14,277 nucleotides of DNA from Akkermansiaceae bacterium (GCA_023300205.1 JALZVD010000166.1:1-14277), one strand, 5' to 3'. Shown: positions 1-8,410, counted from the first letter of the stretch. The notes: generated from the letters alone by a model not told the origin. Program-made: numbers and translations.

Positions 1-882
1 GCCACCAAGCCCCAGCTATTCCTATTCATGGGAGACTGCATCTACGCAGACACCCATGACATGAAGGTCATGCAAGCTAAATACAAAGCACTAGCTGACC
101 TCCCCGCATACGCCAAATTCTCTAAAAAGCACAAAATCATCCCCATCTGGGACGACCACGACTACGGCATAAACGACGCAGGAAATGAATATCAAGAGAA
201 AATAGAATCCCAAAAAATATTCCTCGATAGCCACAACTTCCCCACAGATCACCCCGCAAGATCACGCAAAGGAATCTATCACTCCCACACACAAGGACCA
301 AAAGGCAAAATCACCCAAATCATCAACCTAGATACCCGCTACCACCGTAGCCCACTTGATAAACGTAAAATAGCCAAACGCCAAACATACTTCCCAGTCA
401 CAGACCCAAAAGCAACCATCCTAGGAGCCCAGCAATGGGCATGGCTAGAAGCTCAGTTAAACAAGCCCGCAGACCTACGCATCATCGTCTCCAGTATCCA
501 AATCATCTCAGCAGAACACCGCTTTGAAAAATGGCAAAATATCCCCACCGAACGCAAACGCCTAATTCAGCTCCTAAAGAAATCCAACACCAAACGAGTC
601 CTCATCCTCAGCGGAGATCGTCATATGGCTGAAATCTCTAAACTCACCCCAGAAGAAACAGGCCTAAATTTTGACCTCCTAGAACTCACCTCCAGCGGTC
701 TCACCCACGCATACGCACCAAAAAGCCCTAACAAACATCAACTACCCGGCAGCTTCGTAAACATAATAAACTTTGGATCCTTAGACATCGACTGGTCTAA
801 CAAAATTCCAACAGTCACACTCAACATCCACGATCGGGACGGCAAGAAAATCTTCCATACAGAAACAGCCTTCAAGGAATAA
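1..882 (+). CDS. PhoD-like metallophosphatase / alkaline phosphatase D family, 5' end missing
   Basis: The frame is open from the first base, so the gene begins upstream; an ATG at 28 is internal. The 293 visible residues carry PhoD-family metal-site motifs: GDCIYAD (about residues 11-17 of the fragment), WDDHDYGIND (about 50-59) and, near the C-terminus, LSGDRHMAE. PhoD-type enzymes are metal-dependent phosphomonoesterases or phosphodiesterases, usually exported; the signal peptide and first strands would lie outside the window. The missing part probably holds the usual N-terminal strand and first motif. The stop TAA at 880-882 is 16 bp from the stop of the convergent glycosidase gene, with no evident hairpin between them. 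The family is fairly certain; the substrate (phosphate ester, phospholipid or teichoic-type polymer) cannot be told from sequence. Confidence 0.85.
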   Translation, partial: ATKPQLFLFMGDCIYADTHDMKVMQAKYKALADLPAYAKFSKKHKIIPIWDDHDYGINDAGNEYQEKIESQKIFLDSHNFPTDHPARSRKGIYHSHTQGPKGKITQIINLDTRYHRSPLDKRKIAKRQTYFPVTDPKATILGAQQWAWLEAQLNKPADLRIIVSSIQIISAEHRFEKWQNIPTERKRLIQLLKKSNTKRVLILSGDRHMAEISKLTPEETGLNFDLLELTSSGLTHAYAPKSPNKHQLPGSFVNIINFGSLDIDWSNKIPTVTLNIHDRDGKKIFHTETAFKE

Positions 883-898
883 CCCCCCTAAAAAGAGA

Positions 899-3577
899 TC
901 AATTACCATTCTTTCTCTCTATCTCCTTATCACGCTTATGAATCAAATGCGTAATCAGGGATGTCCATCCAGTCTGGTGAGATGCCCCTAAGCCCTCTCC
1001 TGTCTCAGCATTGAAATACTCATAATAAAGAATCAAATCCTGCCATTCCTTCTTATCTTTATAGTCCTCTACATCGCCAAAGCACGGTCGTCTCCCATCC
1101 TCACCCACTGTAAACAACGTCACTAAGCGAGCACAGAGATCGCGGGCCACTTCACGTAAATTGAGCTGATTACCCGAACCCTTAGGATACTCCACCTTAA
1201 AGGAATCCCCGTAGTAGAAATGATAACGTTCCAGCGCCTCGATAAGTAAATAGTTCGTGGGAAACCATATCGGCCCACGCCAGTTAGAGTTCCCGCCAAA
1301 CATATCAGTCTCTGATTCACCAGGAGTATATCGCACCTCATTCGTCTTCCCTCCATGAGTGAAAATAAATGGCTCTTTTTCATGCACCTTACTCAAGGAA
1401 CGAATCCCAAACTCAGACAAAAACTCATCAGGGTCTAACATCCGCTCCAGAGTCCTACGCAACTGATCTTCTGATGCCACAGAAAGCAAAGTCAGATCAC
1501 CTAACTCACGCTTATGAGCCTTGCGAGTACAGATATACTTATTTAAATCAGGCCTACTATCCAAGAACCACTCCAAGCGCTTTCTAAATTCTGGAAGCGC
1601 ATTCAAAGTCCCTTCCGTCAGTGTTAATGTAGCAAACAACGGTAATAACCCTACTAAAGAACGAGTCTTCAAATGCATCGGCGCCTTCTTATTAATGATC
1701 AGCTGGTCATAGTAAAACCCATCTTCCTCATCCCATAAGCCAGATCCACCAATGCTATTTATCGCATCAGTAATATTCACAAAATGCTCAAAAAACTTAG
1801 ACGCTATATCACCATATGCAGGATTCTCCGGAGCCAACTCCAGAGCCATTGACAACATCGTCAAACAATAACTCGCCATCCACGCAGTCCCATCAGCCTG
1901 ATTCAGAGAAGAACCATCCGGAAGCGCATGAGAACGATCAAAGACCCCAATGTTATCCAAGCCCAAGAAACCACCACCAAAGACATGACGCCCCTCACTA
2001 TCCTTGCGGTTCACCCACCAAGTAAAGTTAATCAAAAGCTTCTGGAATGCTTTTTCTAAGAAAAGCTTATCCCTCTCCCCTCGTGCTCCAGTGATCTTAT
2101 AAACCCTCCACACCGCCCATGCATGCACCGGCGGATTAACATCAGAAAAATTCCACTCATACGCCGGCAACTGACCATTCGGATGCATATACCACTCACG
2201 AGTAAGCAACAATAATTGATCCTTCGCAAAGTCAGGATCTACCGTCGCAAATGAAATCATATGGAACGCAGAGTCCCATGCAGCAAACCACGGATACTCC
2301 CACTTATCAGGCATAGACAATACATCCTGAGCATAGATATGCTGCCAGTCATTATTTCGCCCCTCCAGCCTCCTCGGTGAGAGCGGAGCGCCATCTGGGC
2401 TGTGATTCAACCAGTCCTTAACTACAAAATGATAAAATTGCTTAGTCCATAATAGTCCAGCATAAGACTGTCGGCTAATGAGCTTTTCTTCCTCAGCCAA
2501 ATGATCAGGAATAATATCACAATAAAACTCATCAGCTTCTCGGATACGTGCATCCATCGTCTCCTCAAATTCCTCAAACGCCGCAAAACCATTATTCTCA
2601 TCCCTCGCATGCAGCCGGCAACGTATCGAAATAGTCTCCCCAGCAGGAACCTCTAACTTGAAATAAGGTGCTGCCCTAGTTCCCTTTTGCTCAGGATTCA
2701 ACACATCTTCTTCGTGTTTGATCACATAACGATGGAATGCATCTTTCTTGTAAGCAGCCTTACTCGACCTTCCAAAGATAGCTTCCTCATTCGTCTCGTT
2801 CTCAGTAAATAGCCAGCTATCCAGCGGACAATCATCACTAGATTCAACATGAAATACAAACTCACCTAATGTCTCATGTTCAATCTTAAGAACACCATCC
2901 TCCAAATACATACTAGGCTTAACCTCAGGGATCTCACTCTTATTTCCTCCCTCCCAGATATTGCGGAACCACACCATAGGCAAAACATGCGCAGGTGCAG
3001 ACTCAGTCGCTCTATTCGTAATTGAAATCTTCCATAAGACATCCTCAGCTGTCCGCTTAGCCACCTCTTGAACAACGTCAAAATAACGATTATCATCAAA
3101 CACTCCAAGATCAGTCAACTCCACCTCTCGCTCAAGTCGGTTCAACTTACTATTAGCCTCCAATAATTTGGTATAAGGATACTTACACTGAGGATACTTA
3201 TACAGAACCTTCGTGTAAGAATGTGATGGCGTAGAATCTAAATAGTAATAACACTCTTTACAATCCTCGCCATGATTCCCCTCGTGCCCGCCAAATCCAT
3301 AAAGACGCTCCTTTAAAATACTATCCTGCCCGTTCCACAAAGCCGGCGCAAAGCACAACCTACCCTTCCTATCTGACCAGCCATTCAGCCCATCCTCACT
3401 CCAGCGATACACCCTACTACGCGCATGATCATGTGGAAATGCCGTCCAGCTATGCCCATGCTCAGTGTAATCCTCCCGAACCGTCCCCCACTGTCGCTCA
3501 CTAAGGTAAGGACCCCAACGTAGCCAGTTCTTAGAACGTTCTCGGTTTTCTTTAAGGCGTATATTTTCTGGTGTCAT
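899..3577 (-). CDS. GH63 / MGH1-like glycoside hydrolase (putative glucosidase)
   Basis: The 892-residue protein matches the long bacterial glucosidase group related to GH63, with an N-terminal beta-rich domain (about 1-340) and a C-terminal (alpha/alpha)6 barrel (about 365-890). Barrel landmarks are PWFAAWDSAF (429-438, with D435 as candidate general acid), GGNSNWRGPIWFPTNY (761-776), and the C-terminal NAETGEGLGASHQTGW (856-871, with E861 as candidate general base). An N-terminal C106-x-x-C109 pair follows a His/Gly-rich stretch. No signal peptide is visible, so the enzyme is probably cytoplasmic. Related enzymes hydrolyse alpha-glucosides or mannosyl/glucosylglycerate; which one applies is not decidable here. 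The gene lies downstream of sucD in the same direction but is separated from it by an intrinsic terminator, so it likely has its own promoter. A weak candidate is TTGAGA at 3626-3631 with TATGGC at 3604-3609, spacer 16. The ATG at 3577 lacks an obvious Shine-Dalgarno sequence. Confidence 0.85.
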   Translation of the reverse strand: MTPENIRLKENRERSKNWLRWGPYLSERQWGTVREDYTEHGHSWTAFPHDHARSRVYRWSEDGLNGWSDRKGRLCFAPALWNGQDSILKERLYGFGGHEGNHGEDCKECYYYLDSTPSHSYTKVLYKYPQCKYPYTKLLEANSKLNRLEREVELTDLGVFDDNRYFDVVQEVAKRTAEDVLWKISITNRATESAPAHVLPMVWFRNIWEGGNKSEIPEVKPSMYLEDGVLKIEHETLGEFVFHVESSDDCPLDSWLFTENETNEEAIFGRSSKAAYKKDAFHRYVIKHEEDVLNPEQKGTRAAPYFKLEVPAGETISIRCRLHARDENNGFAAFEEFEETMDARIREADEFYCDIIPDHLAEEEKLISRQSYAGLLWTKQFYHFVVKDWLNHSPDGAPLSPRRLEGRNNDWQHIYAQDVLSMPDKWEYPWFAAWDSAFHMISFATVDPDFAKDQLLLLTREWYMHPNGQLPAYEWNFSDVNPPVHAWAVWRVYKITGARGERDKLFLEKAFQKLLINFTWWVNRKDSEGRHVFGGGFLGLDNIGVFDRSHALPDGSSLNQADGTAWMASYCLTMLSMALELAPENPAYGDIASKFFEHFVNITDAINSIGGSGLWDEEDGFYYDQLIINKKAPMHLKTRSLVGLLPLFATLTLTEGTLNALPEFRKRLEWFLDSRPDLNKYICTRKAHKRELGDLTLLSVASEDQLRRTLERMLDPDEFLSEFGIRSLSKVHEKEPFIFTHGGKTNEVRYTPGESETDMFGGNSNWRGPIWFPTNYLLIEALERYHFYYGDSFKVEYPKGSGNQLNLREVARDLCARLVTLFTVGEDGRRPCFGDVEDYKDKKEWQDLILYYEYFNAETGEGLGASHQTGWTSLITHLIHKRDKEIERKNGN

Positions 3578-3665
3578 GAGGGTAATCGTTTAAATGTTAT
3601 CTTGCCATAAACTACATAGAATAAATCTCAAGCCATAACCGATTAAATTTTGTGCATTTAACCAC

Positions 3666-3695
3666 AAAAACGCCCTCCGTTTCCAGAGAGCGTTT
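3666..3695 (-). terminator. Intrinsic terminator of the sucCD operon
   Basis: Read on the minus strand just after the sucD stop, the RNA forms a 10-bp stem: arms 3686-3695 and 3668-3677, one G-U wobble, an 8-nt loop at 3678-3685. The stem ends in a U tract (the five A bases at 3666-3670 on the + strand, three of them in the stem base). The wobble only pairs in the minus-strand RNA; on the plus strand the same position is a C-A mismatch, which supports the assigned direction. Confidence 0.75.
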
Positions 3696-3723
3696 AAAAG
3701 ATTAACTGAGTCTAAAACCGTCT

Positions 3724-4617
3724 CTACTTCAGCATTCCTACAAGAGTTTTACCCATGTCTGACGGTGTCTCAGAAACTGCAATACCACACTCAGCAAGAA
3801 TCTTCTTCTTCGCCGCAGCGGTATCTTCTTCACCACCTACAATCGCTCCAGCATGTCCCATGCGGCGTCCAGGAGGAGCTGTTGACCCAGCAATAAATCC
3901 TGCAATTGGCTTCTTACAATGCTCAGCTGCCCAACGAGCCGCTTCTGCTTCTGCATTTCCACCAATCTCACCGATCATGATGATCGCTTCAGTCTCGTCA
4001 TCATCATTGAACATCTTCAAAACATCCAGATGAGAAGTTCCGTTGATCGGATCTCCACCAATACCCACACAAGTCGACTGACCGTAACCAAGCTCAGTAA
4101 GCTGATACACAGCCTCATAAGTAAGTGTTCCAGAACGTGACACAACACCAACGTTTCCACGCTTATGAATGTATCCAGGGGCAATACCAATACGGCAACC
4201 ACCATTCGAGTTCTCACCCCTACCTGGAGTCACAATCCCCGGACAGTTAGGCCCGATAAGACGCGTCTTACTTCCAGCCATCGCCGCCCTCACTCTCATC
4301 ATATCAGCCACTGGGATTCCCTCAGTGATCGCCACAACCAGCTCCATCTCTGCATCCACTGCTTCCAAAATCGCATCTGCTGCGAACGGAGGAGGAACGA
4401 ATATTGCAGACACTGTTGCGCCTTGCTGCTTAGCTGCCTCTTCCACCGTATCATAGATAGGAGTGCTGCTGCCAAAAGTCTGTCCACCTTTACCCGGTGT
4501 CACACCTGCTACGATCTGAGTGCCGTAGTCGATAGAAAGCTGTGCGTGCTTTCCACCAAATCCACCCGTGATTCCCTGTACAAGAACCTTAGTGTTTTCA
4601 TCTACTAGAATTGCCAT
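3724..4617 (-). CDS. sucD: Succinyl-CoA synthetase, alpha subunit
   Basis: This 297-residue protein is full length for SucD. It has the N-terminal CoA-binding Rossmann domain ([13 protein letters not shown] at 15-27), the [11 protein letters not shown] motif (122-132), and the ligase domain with the active-site phosphohistidine H255 in [12 protein letters not shown]. The alpha subunit carries the phosphohistidine that moves phosphate between succinyl phosphate and ADP or GDP in the TCA-cycle step succinyl-CoA + Pi + NDP = succinate + CoA + NTP. It pairs with SucC encoded directly upstream, 37 bp away. The start is preceded by AT-rich sequence without a Shine-Dalgarno site, so translation may depend on operon coupling or a leader-independent mechanism. 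An intrinsic terminator follows the gene. Nothing suggests damage or transfer. Confidence 0.97.
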   Translation of the reverse strand: MAILVDENTKVLVQGITGGFGGKHAQLSIDYGTQIVAGVTPGKGGQTFGSSTPIYDTVEEAAKQQGATVSAIFVPPPFAADAILEAVDAEMELVVAITEGIPVADMMRVRAAMAGSKTRLIGPNCPGIVTPGRGENSNGGCRIGIAPGYIHKRGNVGVVSRSGTLTYEAVYQLTELGYGQSTCVGIGGDPINGTSHLDVLKMFNDDDETEAIIMIGEIGGNAEAEAARWAAEHCKKPIAGFIAGSTAPPGRRMGHAGAIVGGEEDTAAAKKKILAECGIAVSETPSDMGKTLVGMLK

Positions 4618-4654
4618 TTTATTATTTTAAATTGAGTAATTAATATTGATTAGA

Positions 4655-5839
4655 TTATCCCTTAACTGCAGCAACGATTTTCTCCGCTGCGTCATTAAGG
4701 TTATCAGCTGGGATGACTGCAAGATCCGAGTTAGCAATAAGCTCACGCCCTTTCGCCACATTCGTTCCTTCCAGTCTCACTACGAGTGGAATGCTCAGCC
4801 CCGTCTCCGCAGCTGCGGCGAGAATCCCTTCTGCGATGATATCACACTGCATAATACCACCAAAGATGTTAACGAGGATTCCCTCTACCTTCGGATCAGC
4901 AAGAATGATTTTAAACGCAGCAGCAACCTGCTCCTTAGTAGCACCACCTCCCACATCGAGGAAGTTTGCTGGATCTCCACCACAATGCTTAATGATGTCC
5001 ATTGTCGCCATAGCGAGACCTGCTCCGTTAACGAGACAAGCAATGTTTCCATCAAGACCTATATAGTTGAGGTCATACTTAGATGCTTCCACTTCACGAG
5101 GATCTTCCTCAGTAGTGTCACGCATCGCTACAATATCTGGATGACGGTAAAGCGCGTTATCATCGAAGCCAAACTTAGCATCAAGTGCCAGAACATCACC
5201 ATCTGGAGTTACTACCAGCGGGTTAATCTCAACCATGTCGCAATCACATGAAATAAAGAGCTTATAAAGATTCTTAATTAACTTAGAAAACTGCTTAGCT
5301 GTATCACCAGTAAGACCATAAACCTTAATCAACTTACGCACCTGGAATGGCTGAAGGCCTGCTAGTGGGTGAATGTATTCTTTAACAATCTTCTCAGGAG
5401 TCTCCTCCGCAACTGCCTCAATGTCCATACCACCTTCAGTAGATGCTACAATCACTGGCTGGCACGTCGCGCGGTCGAGAAGAATCGAGAGATAAAACTC
5501 ACTCTCAATATCTACTGACTCAGCGATCATCACCTTGTTGACAAAACGTCCTTCCTCACCAGTCTGGTGAGTCACAAGCGTCTGTCCTAGCATCTGCGCT
5601 GCCAGCTCTTTGATCTCAGCTGGAGTATCTGCGAGATGCACTCCCCCTTTAAATCCATTCTTAAATGTGCCTTTACCTCTTCCACCTGCGTGGACCTGGG
5701 CCTTAACAACTAATCCGCTGCCTCCAATCGCATTGGCTGCTGCTTCGGCTTCTTCAGCAGTGCCTGCTACTTGCCCATTTGGGCTAGGCACTCCGAACTT
5801 TTCAAATAGCTCTTTCGCTTGATACTCGTGAATATTCAT
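4655..5839 (-). CDS. sucC: Succinyl-CoA synthetase, beta subunit
   Basis: This 394-residue protein has the typical SucC length and start ([12 protein letters not shown]). The ATP-grasp domain shows K46 and the HAGGRGK loop (50-56), EINPLVV (204-210) with metal/nucleotide-site residues, and [13 protein letters not shown] (220-232). The C-terminal CoA-ligase flavodoxin-like domain shows [11 protein letters not shown] (295-305) and [10 protein letters not shown] (324-333). The beta subunit binds the nucleotide and forms the succinate site; with SucD it makes the synthetase. ADP versus GDP preference was not determined. It is first in the sucCD operon. A Shine-Dalgarno sequence AAGGTGAG (minus strand, 5849-5856) sits 9 bases before the ATG and lies inside a small inverted repeat. 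Confidence 0.97.
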   Translation of the reverse strand: MNIHEYQAKELFEKFGVPSPNGQVAGTAEEAEAAANAIGGSGLVVKAQVHAGGRGKGTFKNGFKGGVHLADTPAEIKELAAQMLGQTLVTHQTGEEGRFVNKVMIAESVDIESEFYLSILLDRATCQPVIVASTEGGMDIEAVAEETPEKIVKEYIHPLAGLQPFQVRKLIKVYGLTGDTAKQFSKLIKNLYKLFISCDCDMVEINPLVVTPDGDVLALDAKFGFDDNALYRHPDIVAMRDTTEEDPREVEASKYDLNYIGLDGNIACLVNGAGLAMATMDIIKHCGGDPANFLDVGGGATKEQVAAAFKIILADPKVEGILVNIFGGIMQCDIIAEGILAAAAETGLSIPLVVRLEGTNVAKGRELIANSDLAVIPADNLNDAAEKIVAAVKG

Positions 5840-5848
5840 TGGTCGAAT

Positions 5849-5864
5849 CTCACCTTAATGGTGA
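5849..5864 (-). promoter_or_regulatory. sucC ribosome binding site within a small hairpin
   Basis: On the minus strand the Shine-Dalgarno sequence AAGGTGAG (5849-5856) overlaps an exact 5-bp inverted repeat, TCACC and GGTGA separated by 5 bases (5850-5864). In the mRNA the hairpin would pair the core GGUGA of the ribosome binding site. The stem is short, so any effect on translation is an inference; the ribosome binding site itself is clear. Confidence 0.5.
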
Positions 5865-5882
5865 TTGCTATGGTTCAAGATG

Positions 5883-5911
5883 GTATTAGCCTCATAGTCA
5901 AGGTGAAACAA
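5883..5911 (-). promoter_or_regulatory. Candidate sigma70-type promoter for sucCD
   Basis: On the minus strand TTGTTT (5906-5911) and TAATAC (5883-5888) are separated by 17 bp. The predicted start near 5876 would leave a leader of about 36 nt before sucC. The -10 match is weak (3 of 6), so this is only a candidate. Confidence 0.25.
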
Positions 5912-5925
5912 CCATGATTTAACTA

Positions 5926-5951
5926 TTAATAACAGTCATCACTGTCATTAA
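5926..5951. promoter_or_regulatory. 26-bp near-palindrome, possible operator
   Basis: Two 11-bp arms with a single mismatch flank a 4-bp centre (CATC, 5937-5940). The left arm is TTAATAACAGT (5926-5936) and the right arm is ACTGTCATTAA (5941-5951). The site lies between the divergent sucC and toxin genes, about 70 bp before the toxin ATG and about 15 bp upstream of the candidate sucC -35. Symmetry of this size in a divergent promoter region is typical of a dimeric repressor site. CopG-type antitoxins of toxin-antitoxin pairs often bind such sites in their own promoter, so the antitoxin is a natural candidate ligand; a TCA-cycle regulator is the alternative. No U tract follows, so it is not an intrinsic terminator. 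Confidence 0.5.
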
Positions 5952-6021
5952 AGACGCTAATGAAAAAAAATAATGTCTATAAACCTGATCTGTGTATAAA
6001 CTCTTTTAAATAGTAGCAGAT

Positions 6022-6300
6022 ATGGAACTCGACTTAATAGACACCCTAATTGACCTCAAGGAATACAAACCTCGTGAAATAGAAGAAGTAATGGAAGATC
6101 CATTCACCATCAGACTCCTTCCAGATCACGAGCGAGAAGATGGAGAATCTCGCTATTACATGATTGGCAGAACCATCGCAGACCGCTACCTCTTCCTCTG
6201 CTTTTGGACTGACGGAAAAAAAGCAAGAATCATCTCCGTAAGAAACCTCACTGAAGGTGAAAAACGCTTCTATGACAGACGCTACGCTGAATTCAAATAA
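6022..6300 (+). CDS. BrnT-like type II toxin
   Basis: This 92-residue protein resembles the BrnT family of RelE-fold ribonuclease toxins over most of its length: DPFTI (26-30), an acidic segment then GESRYYMIGRT (41-51), a hydrophobic strand (YLFLCFW), and the diagnostic C-terminal RIISVRN...EGEKRFYDRR (69-87). The usual N-terminal start with a WD..K...N..KHG-like helix is not recognisable; the segment before DPF is short and acidic. The toxin gene comes first and the antitoxin second, as in brnTA. No Shine-Dalgarno site precedes the ATG. Two TATAAA elements, at 5978-5983 and 5995-6000, are possible -10 boxes. The known role of the family is growth inhibition by RNA cleavage when the antitoxin is lost; here the function rests on similarity and the neighbour. 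Confidence 0.75.
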   Translation: MELDLIDTLIDLKEYKPREIEEVMEDPFTIRLLPDHEREDGESRYYMIGRTIADRYLFLCFWTDGKKARIISVRNLTEGEKRFYDRRYAEFK

Positions 6301-6320
6301 CTCATCTAAAACATCTTCAC

Positions 6321-6608
6321 ATGAAAACTATCAAAAACTGGACAGACCTTCCCGAGTTTAAAAATGAAAAAGAAGAACATGACTTCTGGCAAAAACATGA
6401 AATCCAAGGCGATCTCATGAACGGTTCTGTCCACGAGCCTGATTCACGTGAATCTACCACCATCACCCTTAGATTCGACCCCAGAATGCTATCTCGTATC
6501 AAGCGTATGGCTCGTAGTCGCTACCTAAACTACCAGTCCATGATGAAACAATGGCTCTCCGAACGCCTAGAAGATGAGACCCGCCGCTCGTCATCTGACT
6601 CTAAGTAG
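6321..6608 (+). CDS. CopG-family antitoxin (BrnA-like)
   Basis: This 95-residue protein has the two parts of the CopG-type antitoxin family that partners BrnT-like toxins. The N-terminal segment LPEFKNEKEEHDFWQKHE (10-27) corresponds to the family's FxSExEEaeFWexH-type opening. A ribbon-helix-helix domain (about 46-83) follows, with the TTITLRF strand, a basic first helix, and NYQSMMKQWLSERL as the second helix. It should neutralise the toxin encoded 20 bp upstream and bind DNA as a dimer, repressing the pair's own promoter. The nearest symmetric site is the 26-bp palindrome at 5926-5951. No Shine-Dalgarno sequence is visible, so its translation may be coupled to the toxin gene. Confidence 0.8.
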   Translation: MKTIKNWTDLPEFKNEKEEHDFWQKHEIQGDLMNGSVHEPDSRESTTITLRFDPRMLSRIKRMARSRYLNYQSMMKQWLSERLEDETRRSSSDSK

Positions 6609-6645
6609 TGGCTCTATTGCCAACCAATCGTAACACATTTGTTCC

Positions 6646-7080
6646 ATGTTTAAGCTCCCTGACTGGTGCTACCGCCAGCTACCATCATCTCATAAAATCT
6701 GGATCACACTCTGGATCACCTGGTTCGTCACACTCTGGTTTCTTTCCTCGGGTAAACCCACAATCCAAAACGGCCCCAATATCCCTAATATAGATAAGGT
6801 ATTACACTTTGGCTACTATATGATCGGAGGCTTCTTTTTCGCTAACTTCCTGCACTTAAATAGCGCCACTCCCTGGAATTGGAGGAGAATCATCACCACC
6901 TCATTAATCATAGGTGCTCTAGTAGGAGGATTAGATGAATACCGGCAGTCCTTCACTCCAGGTAGATCTGGCAACGATTTAGGAGACTGGATAGCTGATA
7001 TTTCAGGCACCCTTACAGGTGCCTATTATTGCTACTTCATGTGGATAAGAATCAATAAAAATCCATTAGTAAAACAATAA
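6646..7080 (+). CDS. VanZ-like family membrane protein
   Basis: This 144-residue protein carries the VanZ-like signature: DKVLHFGYYMIGG (50-62), then DEYRQSFTPGRSGNDLGDWIADISGT across 97-122. About four membrane segments are visible, at roughly 16-35, 54-71, 80-96 and 113-133. The family is named for a teicoplanin-resistance protein, but most members, including short stand-alone ones like this, have no known function and should not be called resistance genes. It lies 37 bp after the antitoxin gene and may be co-transcribed with it. Its 3' end converges on the OmpA-domain gene with only 12 bp between the stops and no clear terminator. Confidence 0.85.
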   Translation: MFKLPDWCYRQLPSSHKIWITLWITWFVTLWFLSSGKPTIQNGPNIPNIDKVLHFGYYMIGGFFFANFLHLNSATPWNWRRIITTSLIIGALVGGLDEYRQSFTPGRSGNDLGDWIADISGTLTGAYYCYFMWIRINKNPLVKQ

Positions 7081-7092
7081 ACAACAACCAGA

Positions 7093-8337
7093 TTACTTCC
7101 TAATCCTCCAGATCTCACAAAGCTGGTTTTCAGCATTCACAGATTTAGAAAATCGGTCAGTCTGACCCAAGTAAACCGCCTTTACCTCTTGCCCACTCTT
7201 CTTAAGCTGATTAACAATAGAAGCAACCGCCGTAGCCCGATTGGCAGAAATCTTTTGATTCGTGGCTGCATTTCCTGTCTTAGAAGCATAACCTACCACT
7301 AAAAAATAATCTCCAGAGTTAGTAATATCTATTTTATTTTTAATCTTCGTCTGATCAGTGAAATTCAAAATAGATGACCCTGTAGCAAAACGAACCTGCT
7401 GTAAGTTCTCAGCATTATGTTCTCCAGCAATTAAAGCATACGCTCCACGTAGCCTTTCTGTGCTCGCTCCTTCTAAGCCCTTCAACTCATAGTAAAGAGC
7501 CTGTGCATTAGCGGGAAGATCTGCATGTGACTTCACAAATAATTTACCAAAATCAACCTTAGTTTGTAGTGCCTGAAGCTGCCTACGTAACTCATCATTC
7601 TGCGCCTGTAACTCCGCTACCTTATCTCTATTCTTATTAGACTCCCCCATGTCCACCATCGAAAGCATCCTCTGCTCTAACTCCTGAATTTTGCGACTAA
7701 GTTCAGACCTCGTCATCTGCTCACGGCTCAAGTCCTGCTTAAGCTGCTGCATACTCTCATTACTTGGACGCCCCTGTAGCGTAGATATAATCGTGGCCTT
7801 TTCTGCATTACTATTTGAAAGCTGCTGAACCTGGTTCTGATACGTCTGAGCATTCCTTGCCAATGACTGTAACTGCACAATCTGGTTTTTCAAAGCTGCG
7901 TTATCACTCCCCAATCTAGAAATCGTATTCAGATTACCCTGTACCTCATTACCCAAGCGGTTCAGTTCATCCTTTGCCTTCGAGTATCCTGCCTTCAGCA
8001 TTCCATACTCAGATTGAATCGCATGAGTATTCTCTAAAATAGATGAAATCCTTCCCTCTAAAGCTGCCGCAGAAGCCCGGCCATCGATGCCACCCCCGCG
8101 CTCAGCATCGATCAACATCTGGTATTTTTCCTTCTCACTAAGATCTTCACTCCCCCCATTTATACCATTCCCCTTATAAAAAAACGCAACAGCTAACCCC
8201 ACAATAAGCATAAACAAGAGCACCAACGCCATCACCATATTAGGGTTCGGCTTATTGACAACTACCTGACTAGCGGGAGCTGTCGCCACAATCGGCGTAG
8301 AAGATGACTCGGTTGATGATTTTTCAGTATTTTCCAT
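7093..8337 (-). CDS. Membrane-anchored coiled-coil protein with C-terminal OmpA-like domain
   Basis: This 414-residue protein has a polar, Ser/Thr-rich N-terminus (1-33) and one transmembrane segment (34-54) not followed by a signal-peptidase site, so an inner-membrane anchor is likely. A long Gln/Leu/Glu-rich coiled coil spans about 95-260. The C-terminal OmpA-like domain begins near VRFATGSS (315-322), followed by YFLVVGYAS (344-352) and NQKISANRATAVASIV (360-375). OmpA-like domains bind peptidoglycan; an inner-membrane anchor plus coiled coil would place the domain at the cell wall, in the style of MotB-like or Pal-like tethers. No MotA-like partner is nearby. It lies 96 bp downstream of tsaD on the same strand; that gap holds a 7-bp tandem repeat but no convincing promoter. 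A precise function is not assigned. Confidence 0.75.
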   Translation of the reverse strand: MENTEKSSTESSSTPIVATAPASQVVVNKPNPNMVMALVLLFMLIVGLAVAFFYKGNGINGGSEDLSEKEKYQMLIDAERGGGIDGRASAAALEGRISSILENTHAIQSEYGMLKAGYSKAKDELNRLGNEVQGNLNTISRLGSDNAALKNQIVQLQSLARNAQTYQNQVQQLSNSNAEKATIISTLQGRPSNESMQQLKQDLSREQMTRSELSRKIQELEQRMLSMVDMGESNKNRDKVAELQAQNDELRRQLQALQTKVDFGKLFVKSHADLPANAQALYYELKGLEGASTERLRGAYALIAGEHNAENLQQVRFATGSSILNFTDQTKIKNKIDITNSGDYFLVVGYASKTGNAATNQKISANRATAVASIVNQLKKSGQEVKAVYLGQTDRFSKSVNAENQLCEIWRIRK

Positions 8338-8396
8338 AGTTATAGACGATGTTCTTCAACCAGTTTTGACAGAATAACCTCACTGTGCAAGTCACT

Positions 8397-8410
8397 ATAA
8401 TCGATAATCG
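8397..8410. repeat. Tandem 7-bp repeat upstream of the OmpA-domain gene
   Basis: The heptamer ATAATCG occurs twice head to tail in the gap between tsaD and the OmpA-domain gene, about 60 bp before the latter's start. Part of it (8402-8410) is a small palindrome, CGAT-A-ATCG. This could be a protein-binding site or chance in AT-rich DNA. Confidence 0.4.

Noticed and set aside
3643..3661. TTAAAT / ATTTAA inverted repeat with a 7-bp spacer upstream of the glycosidase gene
   Set aside because: Six AT-only base pairs in an AT-rich gap are likely by chance.
4165..4608. A 147-codon + strand frame inside sucD
   Set aside because: Antisense shadow of sucD with no recognisable feature.
4646..5251. 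A 201-codon open frame on the + strand inside sucC
   Set aside because: It is fully antisense to an unmistakable sucC; the protein shows no domain and looks like low-quality shadow translation.
6318..6332. Identical start context CACATGAAAACTATC at the antitoxin gene and at the YHYH gene (13601)
   Set aside because: Both proteins happen to begin MKTI; the surrounding sequence is unrelated, so no repeat element.
7081..7130. Possible bidirectional terminator between the VanZ-like and OmpA-domain genes
   Set aside because: Only an AACCAG/CTGGTT pair with a loop of about 30 nt is seen, too weak to call.
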